Positions 1-8,224 of a stretch of DNA of 56,287 nt are shown here, in pieces. Source of the DNA: an uncultured Flavobacteriaceae bacterium (GTDB taxonomy: Bacteria; Bacteroidota; Bacteroidia; Flavobacteriales; Flavobacteriaceae); the NCBI GenBank assembly GCA_937959395.1, contig CALGLR010000041.1:1-56287 (forward strand), given 5' to 3'. The notes below the pieces were generated by a model. It did not search any database. It saw nothing but the letters and a program-made list of their open reading frames with translations, and was not told the origin of the DNA. Both the position numbers and the translations under genes were made by a program. How positions within the stretch are numbered: position 1 is the first letter of the stretch; each line of letters starts with the position of its first letter.

Positions 1-1
1 C

Positions 2-1036
2 AACATCGATTATGTCTATCAATTTAAAGACCACTTAGGCAATATACGACTGTCCTACTCAGATAGCGATAATAATGGGATTATTAACCCTGCTACCGAG
101 ATTATAGAAGAGAATAATTATTATCCTTTTGGGCTTAAACACAAAGGATATAATAATGTGGTCAATGGTACGGATCATCAGTATGGTTTTGGTGGAAAAG
201 AAGAACAAAACGAGCTTGGTCTTGATTGGATAGATGTTACGGCGAGAAATTATGACCCTGCTTTAGGACGTTGGATGAATCTTGATCCTTTAGCTGAAAA
301 AATGAGGAGGCACTCACCTTATAATTATGCGTTTGATAATCCTATTTTCTTTATTGACCCAGATGGTAACATGCCTTGTCCGACTGGAGATTGCGGTGAT
401 GGTCCATCAGCTGCTGGACCAGCTATTGATGATCGGTCGCTAGGTGATAAAATTGTGGATGGCGCTCAATCTTTATGGAATTATTTTACTGGTTCCGCAA
501 GTAGTGGAGATAAGGTAATGACAGCAATACAAGCTGTTACACCAGATAAATTAGGAATGGCTGCTCTAGATGGTATGTCAGAATTGGTGCCGCAAGCAGG
601 TATGGAAGTCAATGTCAATTATGATGGTGATTTTGTAAAAGAGGCTGTTGGAGAAGCTTTAGCAATAACTGGACCTCTTTTGACTGCGGAATCTCAAGTA
701 GCTACAGTAGAAGCTAAAGTTGCATCAGTTGAAAGTAAAATAGCAAATGCTACCGATGATGTAGCGAGCACTTCTAAGAATGTTAATGGTATAACTGGAT
801 TTACGAAACATGGTTTAAACCAAAAAATGAATAGAAATGTAAAATCATCTAGTGTATTAGATGCAGTTAAAAAACCTTTAAAAACGGGAGATGTAAAAGT
901 AGATGGAGCAGGAAGGCAATCACAGAGGTTTACTGGAGCTAAAGCAGAAGTTGCAATTAATCCAGGAACAGGTAAAGTAATATCTGTAAACCCTACATCA
1001 ACAAAAAAAGCAGCACGATTAAAAAGACAACAATAA
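2..1036 (+). CDS. RHS repeat polymorphic toxin, C-terminal part (5' end outside window)
   Basis: The reading frame is open from base 2, so the gene starts upstream of the window. The first ~120 residues are the end of an RHS core: a DHLGNIRLSY-type strand, YYPFGL, then the conserved RYYDP-like block (ARNYDPALGRWMNLDPLAE) and NPIFFIDPDG, after which toxin domains are appended. The variable tail follows. Its last ~80 residues (FTKHGLNQKM, VLDAVKKPLK, then GKVISVNPTS) follow the spacing of DUF4258-like modules, thought to be small RNase-like folds; this is pattern recognition, not a search. The stop overlaps the next gene by one base (TAATG), as in toxin/immunity pairs. The RHS assignment is firm; the toxin activity is inferred. 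Confidence 0.88.
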   Translation, partial: NIDYVYQFKDHLGNIRLSYSDSDNNGIINPATEIIEENNYYPFGLKHKGYNNVVNGTDHQYGFGGKEEQNELGLDWIDVTARNYDPALGRWMNLDPLAEKMRRHSPYNYAFDNPIFFIDPDGNMPCPTGDCGDGPSAAGPAIDDRSLGDKIVDGAQSLWNYFTGSASSGDKVMTAIQAVTPDKLGMAALDGMSELVPQAGMEVNVNYDGDFVKEAVGEALAITGPLLTAESQVATVEAKVASVESKIANATDDVASTSKNVNGITGFTKHGLNQKMNRNVKSSSVLDAVKKPLKTGDVKVDGAGRQSQRFTGAKAEVAINPGTGKVISVNPTSTKKAARLKRQQ

Positions 1037-1269
1037 TGAAAATAAAATTATCAAAAAAAGAATATGATTACTTATTAAAGTATAAAAAAATAAGTAGTGA
1101 CATGGTTGCTCAAGAATCAAGTATAATAGTTGAATTTGAAGAAGATTACCTAATTGATTTACACGATTGGGTTAATGACCAATTACAAGTAACTGGATTT
1201 GATAAGGATTATGAATTAAATAATGAAGGTAAGATATTAGATAATTTGGTAGATATATTAAATGTCTAA
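1036..1269 (+). CDS. Putative immunity protein for the RHS toxin
   Basis: A 77-residue, strongly acidic protein with no signal peptide or membrane segment. Its ATG shares one base with the toxin stop codon, so the two are translationally coupled. Small acidic cytoplasmic proteins directly after an RHS toxin tail usually neutralise the toxin by binding it, and that position is the main argument here. I do not recognise the family. A bidirectional terminator follows at 1322-1361. Confidence 0.65.
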   Translation: MKIKLSKKEYDYLLKYKKISSDMVAQESSIIVEFEEDYLIDLHDWVNDQLQVTGFDKDYELNNEGKILDNLVDILNV

Positions 1270-1321
1270 CTTTGTAACATAGTAAAAAAGATCATAACTC
1301 AAAAAATAATTTTAAAATAGT

Positions 1322-1361
1322 AAAAACCAATAGTTAAAGTAAAATTTAGTTATTGGTTTTT
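1322..1361. terminator. Bidirectional terminator
   Basis: A 10-bp stem (AAAACCAATA at 1323-1332 pairs with TATTGGTTTT at 1351-1360) is bordered by A and T tracts. It sits between the convergent immunity gene and XRE regulator gene and can serve both. Confidence 0.75.
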
Positions 1362-1691
1362 TTATGCATAAGTATTACGGGCTTTAGCATCACGAATAAG
1401 CGCATTAATAGTAGTAAAAATATGCTCTTTGTCTTTATCGTTTAGTTTTTGTAAACTTACAACAACATCTACAATATTCTTGTCAAGTTCTAAATCAGAT
1501 AATCCCGTTAAATAATCTAAAGAGACTTCTAAAGATTTAGCAATTTTAAAAGCAGTCTCAATAGAAGGTTTTACTTCATCACGTTCATAACGTCCAATCA
1601 CAGGAGCATGTACGCCAATTTGTTTAGCAAGTTCATCTTGCGAAATCTTCTTCTTTTTACGTGTGCTTAATAAACGTTCTCCAAACAACAT
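1362..1691 (-). CDS. XRE-family helix-turn-helix transcriptional regulator
   Basis: A 109-residue cytoplasmic protein. Residues ~5-65 form an HTH_3/Cro-CI domain (ISQDELAKQIGVHAPVIGRYERDEVKPSIETAFKIA, here split as ISQDELAKQIGVH and YERDEVKPS), ending in the typical SLDYLTG. The remaining ~40 residues are helical and probably mediate dimerisation. The gene stands alone between the toxin/immunity pair and the RAYT. Its target is unknown; self-regulation or control of nearby accessory genes is plausible only from position. Confidence 0.85.
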   Translation of the reverse strand: MLFGERLLSTRKKKKISQDELAKQIGVHAPVIGRYERDEVKPSIETAFKIAKSLEVSLDYLTGLSDLELDKNIVDVVVSLQKLNDKDKEHIFTTINALIRDAKARNTYA

Positions 1692-1747
1692 AAGTTCTAA
1701 ATCTATCAGTTAAATAAGGTAATATGCAAATATATAAAACACCCCGA

Positions 1748-1769
1748 TAGCGCGGATTTGTAATCCGTG
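1748..1769 (-). repeat. REP-like palindromic repeat, copy 1 (inverted)
   Basis: Reverse complement of the 22-base unit CACGGATTACAAATCCGCGC+TA found three more times nearby. The core GGATT/AATCC forms a small hairpin with an ACA loop. Opposite orientation to copy 2, with ~127 bp between them, as in a REPIN-like pair. Confidence 0.8.
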
Positions 1770-1896
1770 AACACAACAGTAAGAAAAAAACAAAAGTAGT
1801 AATTAATATAAAAATTGGTTACTACTTTTTTTGATAAATTTAAATTGATAAAGATCTACAATATTATATTTTTTTTGGACAAAACACATATTAAGG

Positions 1897-1918
1897 CACG
1901 GATTACAAATCCGCGCTA
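1897..1918 (+). repeat. REP-like palindromic repeat, copy 2
   Basis: Exact match to the 22-base REP unit, lying 80 bp before the RAYT start. The GC-rich CCGCGCTAG edge stands out from the very AT-rich surroundings. Confidence 0.82.
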
Positions 1919-1998
1919 GCCTTTAATAAAAGTAAAAAAGGAAGTATAAAAACCACTTACTTATCACCTATAAAATACTTAATTTGCTATAAAAACAA

Positions 1999-2553
1999 AT
2001 GTCTACAAAATATAAAGCTACAATGAGTGATACGGGTTATTTTGTAACCATAACAACTGTAGGTTGGATAGATTTATTTACTCGATTAAAACAACGATAT
2101 ATTATTATAAACGCATTAGATTACTGTCAAAAACAAAAAGGATTAGAGATATATGGGTATTGCATAATGCCAAGTCATATACATATGTTATGTAAAGCTA
2201 CAGAAGGGTATTTATTATCTAATATTATGCGTGATTTTAAAAAATATACTTCAAAACAGATAATAGAAACTATAATTAACTATCCTGAAAGTAGACGAGA
2301 GTGGTTATTAGATTATTTTAATAAAGCTTGCGAGCATTTAAAGAGAAAACAACAATATAAAGTTTGGCAAGATGGTTATCATGCAGAAATATGTAGCTCG
2401 AATAGTTTTATAAAACAAAAATTAAATTATATTCATAACAATCCTGTAAAAGATAAAATAGTAGCTAATCCAGAAGATTACGTGTTTAGTTCTGCAAGAA
2501 ATTATGCTAGCCTAGATAACGAATTAGACGTTTTAATTTTAAATGTGTTTTAG
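1999..2553 (+). CDS. REP-associated tyrosine transposase (RAYT, Y1/IS200-like)
   Basis: A 184-residue Y1 HUH-type transposase. The metal-binding HUH motif is in MPSHIHMLC near residue 55, and the catalytic tyrosine is most likely in KLNYIHNNPVK near residue 147, the usual YIHxNPV block of RAYTs. Length is typical. Such proteins are single-copy housekept relatives of IS200/IS605 transposases that nick and mobilise REP hairpins. Here four matching REP copies flank the gene (one inverted and one direct upstream, two downstream), which supports the pairing. No transposon ends of its own are visible. Confidence 0.92.
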   Translation: MSTKYKATMSDTGYFVTITTVGWIDLFTRLKQRYIIINALDYCQKQKGLEIYGYCIMPSHIHMLCKATEGYLLSNIMRDFKKYTSKQIIETIINYPESRREWLLDYFNKACEHLKRKQQYKVWQDGYHAEICSSNSFIKQKLNYIHNNPVKDKIVANPEDYVFSSARNYASLDNELDVLILNVF

Positions 2554-2568
2554 TTCTTTTTAATACAA

Positions 2569-2671
2569 TATTTTTAAACACTTATTGCTGTAGGCACGGA
2601 TTACAAATCCGCGCTAGCGAGATATTTTTTAAACACTTATTGCTGTGGGCACGGATTGCAAATCCGCGCTA
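2569..2671 (+). repeat. 55-bp tandem duplication carrying two REP copies
   Basis: A ~48-bp block (ATTTTTAAACACTTATTGCTG, here ending in the REP unit) occurs twice at a 55-bp period. It contains REP copy 3 (2595-2616, identical to copy 2) and copy 4 (2650-2671, one A-to-G change in the loop). Two single-base differences separate the copies, so the duplication is fairly recent. Confidence 0.8.
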
Positions 2672-2724
2672 GTAAATACCATTGAATTCTTGGCCTAAGA
2701 CATAAAAAAACCAATTACTTAAAC

Positions 2725-3567
2725 TTAATTCTCATGCTTAACCAATTTACCATTAAGAATAGTCATTCCCTTTTGAGATAAATATACTACACTAGTCCCA
2801 TTATTTGTTTGCGACGATAAGTTTAACTTTGGGTTTTCGCTTACTATTTTTATGGCTTTTTCTGGAGTTATTTTTTTGTTATTATAAAGAAACTGCGCTC
2901 CTTTTTTAGACATTTCTTTAACATAATTTAAAGGAGATTGTCGTTCTGTTTTTGTGTCCATTTTAGAATTATGCTCATTACCAGTAATAGGATATATAAA
3001 CGGCTCTTGCTCTTCACTTATTTTAGGAACCACTGGTTCTTCCTCTTCAATAGTTGGTGGCAAAGGATCTGCATTATTCTTATTTTCTGTTTCGTTTACA
3101 GTTATCGATTTTGAAATGGAAGATTTACTTTTCTTTTCTTCGGTTTTAGAATTAGCAAGCGACTCTTGAGAAATCAAGTGAATAGAAATACTCGATTTTA
3201 AATTTACTTGCTCGGTTTTAATATCAAAAATCGCAATTTCCTGTCCTACTTTACTTTGTAAGAGATTCTGTTTTGCTTTTTCATTTAAGGTATTCCCTGT
3301 TATTGTTTGTGTAGGTTTGAGAGGAAATTTAATTCTAAAACTAGTAATGGGTATATTTTGATTGGTAGATAAAATAAGATCTTTTATAACCGCTTTAGAG
3401 AGCTTAATTTCGCAAGCATTACAATCTATACCATTTATTGTAGGATATAGCTCCTGAGGCCTTATTATAGCTTCTTGACTGGTATTAAAACTATAACTCA
3501 TACCAACTATTACTAGTAAAAGTACTAGTTTAAAATTTTTACTAACTATTCTCATATTCTTTTTCAT
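2725..3567 (-). CDS. Secreted protein with GldM-C-like domain, function unknown
   Basis: A 280-residue protein with an N-terminal signal sequence (hydrophobic LVLLLVIVGMSYSF after MKKNMRIVSKNFK), so exported. Residues ~35-125 (IRPQELYPTINGIDC, FRIKFPLKPT, GNTLNEKAKQNLL, then EIAIFDIK) have the layout of the last GldM domain of the gliding/T9SS motor. A Pro/Glu-rich low-complexity stretch follows (~150-200). The final ~65 residues (QFLYNNKKITPEKAIKIV, then VVYLSQKG) resemble tails I recall on flavobacterial M56/BlaR1 proteins. Full GldM is much longer with a membrane anchor, so this is not GldM itself. Function unassigned. Confidence 0.5.
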   Translation of the reverse strand: MKKNMRIVSKNFKLVLLLVIVGMSYSFNTSQEAIIRPQELYPTINGIDCNACEIKLSKAVIKDLILSTNQNIPITSFRIKFPLKPTQTITGNTLNEKAKQNLLQSKVGQEIAIFDIKTEQVNLKSSISIHLISQESLANSKTEEKKSKSSISKSITVNETENKNNADPLPPTIEEEEPVVPKISEEQEPFIYPITGNEHNSKMDTKTERQSPLNYVKEMSKKGAQFLYNNKKITPEKAIKIVSENPKLNLSSQTNNGTSVVYLSQKGMTILNGKLVKHEN

Positions 3568-3662
3568 ATCTAATTTTCTGTTTTATTGAGAGCTACCTGC
3601 TTAAGAATAAACCTTTCTGCAAAGAAAACTCTTTTTAGATAGAAGCAACACTATTTAAAACG

Positions 3663-3695
3663 AAAACCCACCACATTAAATTGTGATGGGTTTTT
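3663..3695 (-). terminator. Terminator downstream of the SusCD operon
   Basis: Stem of AAAACCCACCACA with TGTGATGGGTTTTT around a six-base loop, just after the susD-like stop at 3732 when read leftwards. T-runs on both strands allow use in either direction. Confidence 0.7.
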
Positions 3696-3731
3696 ATTTA
3701 TAGTAATTCTTTTAACAACTAAAATTAGCTA

Positions 3732-5063
3732 TTAATTATTTTCAGAAAAAGGAATAGGAAATACATCATATATTAGATCTCCAGCTCTATCGATAGGTAA
3801 TGTACTATTAAGATTATAACGTCTTAAATCGAACATTCTATGATTTTCGCTCCATAAAGAATAACGTCTTTGGTTTAACATTTCAGTTACTAAATCAGCA
3901 TCAGTTGTAGCTCCTGAATAAGCAGGTAAACCAGCTTCTGTTCTAATTTTATCAATTCCTGCTACAGCTTGAGCTGCATTAGTTCCGATATTAGCTTCAG
4001 CATATACTAAAATTAATTCTTCGTTTCTTAACATATCTATAGGTGAAACATTAGACGCATATAATCTTGTTTCATGAGTTCCTGTAAGTAAATCTTGAAC
4101 ACTAGGATCTGGTCTAACGGCCGCTTTAGCAGCAACTCTAGCATCACCAGCTTCAGCATCAGCAATCCAACTGTTATGAACAATAATTTGATCACCGTTA
4201 TTTGGATTAGCAACTGTTGAAGGCCCTTTAAAAACACCATTAGTAGCGTCACCACTGTTTTGACTAAACACATGTTTAGGTCCAACAGTAATATCTCCAG
4301 TTAAATCAAAATGAGAAGCAGTTAAAGCCGTTAAAGCAGCACCTTTATCTCCATCATACAATGCAGCTACTGCAGCATTACCTCTATTAAATTGAGCAAA
4401 TGTTCCAGGTGTATCAAATCCTCCAAAACCTGCTAAAGGAAATGCAAAAGTAGAACCCGCTGAATTTAAATTATTTAATCCACTATCTAAAATAGTTCTA
4501 ACTTGAGCTAATGCAGCATTAAAATCTAATACTGGTCCTAAGTTATCAGGGTCAAGAACATCTATTCTTGCTTTACCATAAGATTTAAGCACTTCAATTA
4601 ATTCAAATGCAATCACTGTTTCTGCAAATCCTTTATATCCTGCTGCTTGTTGAGCAGTAACAGAAGATGTATTATTAACAGAAGCAATAAGTGTATTCGC
4701 ATTTTTAATTGCTCTATAACGTCCTCCCCATGCTGCTGTAGAATAAAAATCTCCGTTTTCTAATGATGATCCATTCTTACCTAAAATATTGGCTGTGTTT
4801 CTTGGATCTGCATCAAACAAATATAATTCTCTTGCCATTGTACCACTAGCAGTCGTTTGAATTCCTAATGAATTACGCATTGCCGCCTCTAATCCAACAA
4901 CTAAGTTGTTTAACTGATTGATAGATGCATCAGTCAAAACTCCTTCTATACTAGGTCTGTTAGGATCTGCTTGTTCTTCAAAAGTACATGACGTAACCCC
5001 TACTAATAGCAATGCTATTAGTAAATGGTTAAGTCTGATTTTTTTATTTTTAAATATTTTCAT
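3732..5063 (-). CDS. SusD/RagB-family nutrient-binding outer membrane lipoprotein
   Basis: A 443-residue lipoprotein (lipobox-like LLLVGVTSC, Cys ~26) of the SusD-like helical, TPR-containing fold. SusD-type marks include the early RYRAIKNANTLI block, FVYAEA-like LILVYAEANIG, and a C-terminal INQRRYSLWSENHRMFDLRRY motif (seen as LNQRRYSLWSENHRMFDLRR). SusD proteins act as lids on the SusC barrel and capture ligand at the cell surface. It lies 11 bp after the SusC-like gene, so the two are one operon. It is shorter than many glycan-binding SusDs and no polysaccharide-degrading genes adjoin, so the substrate is unclear. Confidence 0.93.
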   Translation of the reverse strand: MKIFKNKKIRLNHLLIALLLVGVTSCTFEEQADPNRPSIEGVLTDASINQLNNLVVGLEAAMRNSLGIQTTASGTMARELYLFDADPRNTANILGKNGSSLENGDFYSTAAWGGRYRAIKNANTLIASVNNTSSVTAQQAAGYKGFAETVIAFELIEVLKSYGKARIDVLDPDNLGPVLDFNAALAQVRTILDSGLNNLNSAGSTFAFPLAGFGGFDTPGTFAQFNRGNAAVAALYDGDKGAALTALTASHFDLTGDITVGPKHVFSQNSGDATNGVFKGPSTVANPNNGDQIIVHNSWIADAEAGDARVAAKAAVRPDPSVQDLLTGTHETRLYASNVSPIDMLRNEELILVYAEANIGTNAAQAVAGIDKIRTEAGLPAYSGATTDADLVTEMLNQRRYSLWSENHRMFDLRRYNLNSTLPIDRAGDLIYDVFPIPFSENN

Positions 5064-5074
5064 TGTTCTTTTCT

Positions 5075-7999
5075 TTAAAATTTAACGTTTAAATGGAAAT
5101 AAAACTGTCTTGAGCTAGGGAAAGGTGTTACATCTAAACCAGAAGACAATCCTTGACTACCATTTGTTGATACTTCAGGATCATAACCAGAGTAATCTGT
5201 AATAGTAAATAAATTTCTACCAGAAAATCCTAATTTCACATTATCTACAACGCCACCCCAACTACTTACTATTTTTTTAGGGAACCTGTAATATATTGAT
5301 GCTTCTCTTAATCTTAAATAACTAGCATCTTCAATGAAACGTGTAGCTACAAAACCTTGACCAGCTCTATCTTGACCTGCAGGCGTATCTAAATCTGTTG
5401 TAGTACCACCTAAATCAGTTAATAACTTTGTTAAGTTAAGGTTATCTCCTCCTTCTTTCATATGAAGTAAGAAAGATAAATCTATTTGCTTAAATAAAGT
5501 AAATTGGTTATTAAAAGTAATTTGAAAATCTGGAGCAGCATCACCAACTTGAGTTGCAACACCATTTACTGTTCCTGCTAATTGAGTTACAGGCTTTCCT
5601 TCTTCAATATAAAAAGTTCCTAATCCTAATCCAAATCCAGCACCAGGCTGAGCGAATGCAGGAACATCTAATCTTGTGATTTCTGAATCATTAAACCAAT
5701 ATTGAATTCCAGTATTCCATTTAAAGTTCTCTTTATCAAAAGCATCAACATTTAAAGAGATTTCTAATCCAGTATTCTGTAAATCTGCTAAGTTATTTGT
5801 TTCAAATCCAAATCCAGAAGATGCCGGTAAGCTTCTACTAAGAATTAAATCTGTAACATTTCTATTATAGTATGTTGCTTCTAAATTTACAGCATTAAGT
5901 AATCTTGCATCAAAACCAACTTCAAATTCTGCAGAAGTTTCTGGTTCGATATTTGCATTTCCTCTAGATCCGCTTACAGACGAACCACCGTTTCCGCCAA
6001 TACTTACTTGATTTAAACTAGTAAATATAGATCCAAATGCAGGTGAAGATCCTGTTTCTCCATAAGCAGCTCTAATCTTAAACTGGTTAAAAGTTTCTGA
6101 CTCTCCCCAAAAATCAAAATTATTAAGATTCATTGCTAAAGAGGCTTTAGGGAAACCATAAAATTTATTAGGATCTCCATTTAATGAAGACTTGTCTAAT
6201 CTATAACCTACAGTTGCTATAAATTGATCTTTATAGTTACCTTCAAACTGTCCAAAATAACCAAATTCTCTTACTTGTCTTGTGGTTTGACCTACACTTT
6301 GATTAGCGCCTTGTCCAAGATTTGTTTGATTTGGTATTAAACCAGTTGCTGTAGTCAAAACTAAATCTGCTACTTGATCTAAATACGTAAGACCTGCTTG
6401 TGTTGTTAAAGAAAAATCACCACTATTAGTATCATGATTCCAAACACCAATTATTTGAGAATTGAAATTTGTAAAACCGTTCTTTCCTACTGCAATGAAA
6501 CCATTTTGCCCACTAGCAATTTGACCTTGGTGAGTTTCTGGTACATATACATCAGTTTGATTTGATAAATAATCTACACCAAAGTTTGATACTACTTTTA
6601 ATCTATCATAATCTCCTCTAAATAAATTTGTAGTTAATTTAAGACCTTGTATAAATCTATTATTTAAATCTTCATTTGTAGCGTTGTCTCTAACAAATAA
6701 TGGATTTCCTGAGTAATTAGGATTATTAGGGTAATTACCTTGAGCATCTGGATTAAGATCAACCCATGGTCTTGTAAATGCTAATGTGTATCCAAAACTT
6801 AATCCTCCTTCGTTTTCATTACCTGTAAAACTTCTACTAGAAGTACTACGCACATAATTAGAACTTAAACCAAAGCTAAACACATCTGATATCTTATGAT
6901 CTATATTCGCTTTAACTGATAATCTTTTATAACCAGTATTTCTAATAATACCTTCTTCATCTCTGAAAGAAGTTCCTACATAAAATTTTGTTTTATCATT
7001 ACCACCATCAGCACTAATTTTAGTTTCGCTAATAATTCCTGTTTCTCCATAAATCTCATCTTCATAATCAATAAGACCGCCATTTGCAATAGCTTGATTG
7101 AATGCTGCTACTTCGCCAGCTCCAAAAGTAGATTCTACATTAGCTGCATTCCATTCTCTCATTCCTAATGGATTAGCAATTCTAGTTGTACCAACATCTT
7201 GTCCAAACTTGAAGTTTGTTTTTCCGTTTTTACCTCTCTTAGTTGTAATTATAACAACTCCCGCGTTTGCTCTTGTTCCATAAATGGCTGCAGCAGAAGC
7301 TCCTTTTAATACTTCAATGTTTTCAATATCATTAGGATCGATATCTGCTAAACGGTTAGAAGAATTTTCCTCATTTCCTCTATTGGCACCAGAAGCACCT
7401 CTTAAACCAGAAGGGATCTCTACATTACTAATATAAACACCATCAACAATAAATAAAGGTTGGTTATTACCATTAATAGATGATATACCACGTAAACGCA
7501 TTGCGATACCTCCACCTGGAGCACCAGAAGAAGATACAATATTAACACCTGTTAATTTTCCATAAAGAGCACCATCAACAGTTGTTTGACCTGTAGATCC
7601 AACTAATTGTTCGGCAGATACAGTAGATACTGCATTCGCTAAATTAGATCTTTTTACAGATGTTCCTAAACCAGTAACAACAACCTCATCTAAAGATGTT
7701 GCTGATTCTTGTAAAGTTACATTCACTGCTTGAGCAGAAGTCACTACTTTTTCAATAGTTTCAAATCCTAAAGAAGAAAACTCTAAAGTTACAGGGAAAC
7801 CTTCTGCTTTTATTGAGTAATTTCCATCAAAATCTGATGTTGTTCCTGTAGACGTTCCTTTAATAATAACGTTGGCACCCGGTAAAGGTGAGCTAGTAGA
7901 TCCATCTGTTACTGTTCCCGTAATTTGTTGAGCCAAAGCTACTAGAGGGAATAAAACAAATAGAAATAAGAGCTTTTTCATAAACAAAGCTTTATTCAT
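5075..7999 (-). CDS. SusC/RagA-family TonB-linked outer membrane transporter
   Basis: A 974-residue TonB-dependent barrel. Signal peptide (MKKLLFLFVLFPLVALAQ), carboxypeptidase-regulatory-like domain (~25-105: ITGTVTDGSTSSPLPGANV), TonB plug with the SusC signature LSIDGV-like LFIVDGVYI and VLKGASAAAIYG, then the barrel ending in FYFHLNVKF. It pairs with the SusD 11 bp downstream to import a nutrient with TonB energy. An alternative start six codons in (7981, MKKLL) fits signal peptides better than MNKALF. The absence of hydrolases nearby leaves the substrate unknown. Confidence 0.95.
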   Translation of the reverse strand: MNKALFMKKLLFLFVLFPLVALAQQITGTVTDGSTSSPLPGANVIIKGTSTGTTSDFDGNYSIKAEGFPVTLEFSSLGFETIEKVVTSAQAVNVTLQESATSLDEVVVTGLGTSVKRSNLANAVSTVSAEQLVGSTGQTTVDGALYGKLTGVNIVSSSGAPGGGIAMRLRGISSINGNNQPLFIVDGVYISNVEIPSGLRGASGANRGNEENSSNRLADIDPNDIENIEVLKGASAAAIYGTRANAGVVIITTKRGKNGKTNFKFGQDVGTTRIANPLGMREWNAANVESTFGAGEVAAFNQAIANGGLIDYEDEIYGETGIISETKISADGGNDKTKFYVGTSFRDEEGIIRNTGYKRLSVKANIDHKISDVFSFGLSSNYVRSTSSRSFTGNENEGGLSFGYTLAFTRPWVDLNPDAQGNYPNNPNYSGNPLFVRDNATNEDLNNRFIQGLKLTTNLFRGDYDRLKVVSNFGVDYLSNQTDVYVPETHQGQIASGQNGFIAVGKNGFTNFNSQIIGVWNHDTNSGDFSLTTQAGLTYLDQVADLVLTTATGLIPNQTNLGQGANQSVGQTTRQVREFGYFGQFEGNYKDQFIATVGYRLDKSSLNGDPNKFYGFPKASLAMNLNNFDFWGESETFNQFKIRAAYGETGSSPAFGSIFTSLNQVSIGGNGGSSVSGSRGNANIEPETSAEFEVGFDARLLNAVNLEATYYNRNVTDLILSRSLPASSGFGFETNNLADLQNTGLEISLNVDAFDKENFKWNTGIQYWFNDSEITRLDVPAFAQPGAGFGLGLGTFYIEEGKPVTQLAGTVNGVATQVGDAAPDFQITFNNQFTLFKQIDLSFLLHMKEGGDNLNLTKLLTDLGGTTTDLDTPAGQDRAGQGFVATRFIEDASYLRLREASIYYRFPKKIVSSWGGVVDNVKLGFSGRNLFTITDYSGYDPEVSTNGSQGLSSGLDVTPFPSSRQFYFHLNVKF

Positions 8000-8138
8000 A
8001 ATGTTAGTTTTTTTTAGATTAATTGAGTCAAATATCTTAATAAATTCCTAAAAACCATAGCATTTCTTTAAAAAATCATCAGAAATGATAGACTTTAACA
8101 TTAAAATATTATTCATATGCTATTAGCTAAATACTCTA

Positions 8139-8162
8139 ATATTCTATTATATAATAGAATAT
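8139..8162. promoter_or_regulatory. 24-bp perfect palindrome, operator-like
   Basis: A perfect inverted repeat with no spacer (arm ATATTCTATTAT) in the intergenic region between divergent susC and aspS. It ends six bases before a consensus -7 box (8168-8175), so a bound protein would cover the -33 region of aspS. The sequence is pure AT, so it could also be incidental. Confidence 0.45.
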
Positions 8163-8167
8163 CTTAT

Positions 8168-8175
8168 TAAATTTG
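8168..8175 (+). promoter_or_regulatory. Probable aspS promoter -7 box
   Basis: TAAATTTG matches the Bacteroidota -7 consensus TAnnTTTG exactly, about 50 bp before the aspS start codon, giving an expected 5' leader of ~40 nt. The -33 element is not clear. Confidence 0.55.
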
Positions 8176-8224
8176 CATCTTCAGGCGTATGAATAAAATA
8201 TTCATTTTGCACTAAATTTAAACT

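Noticed and set aside
1748-2671. CRISPR array from four near-identical 22-base repeats
   Set aside because: Spacing is irregular, orientation is mixed, and a transposase gene lies between copies; REP elements fit better.
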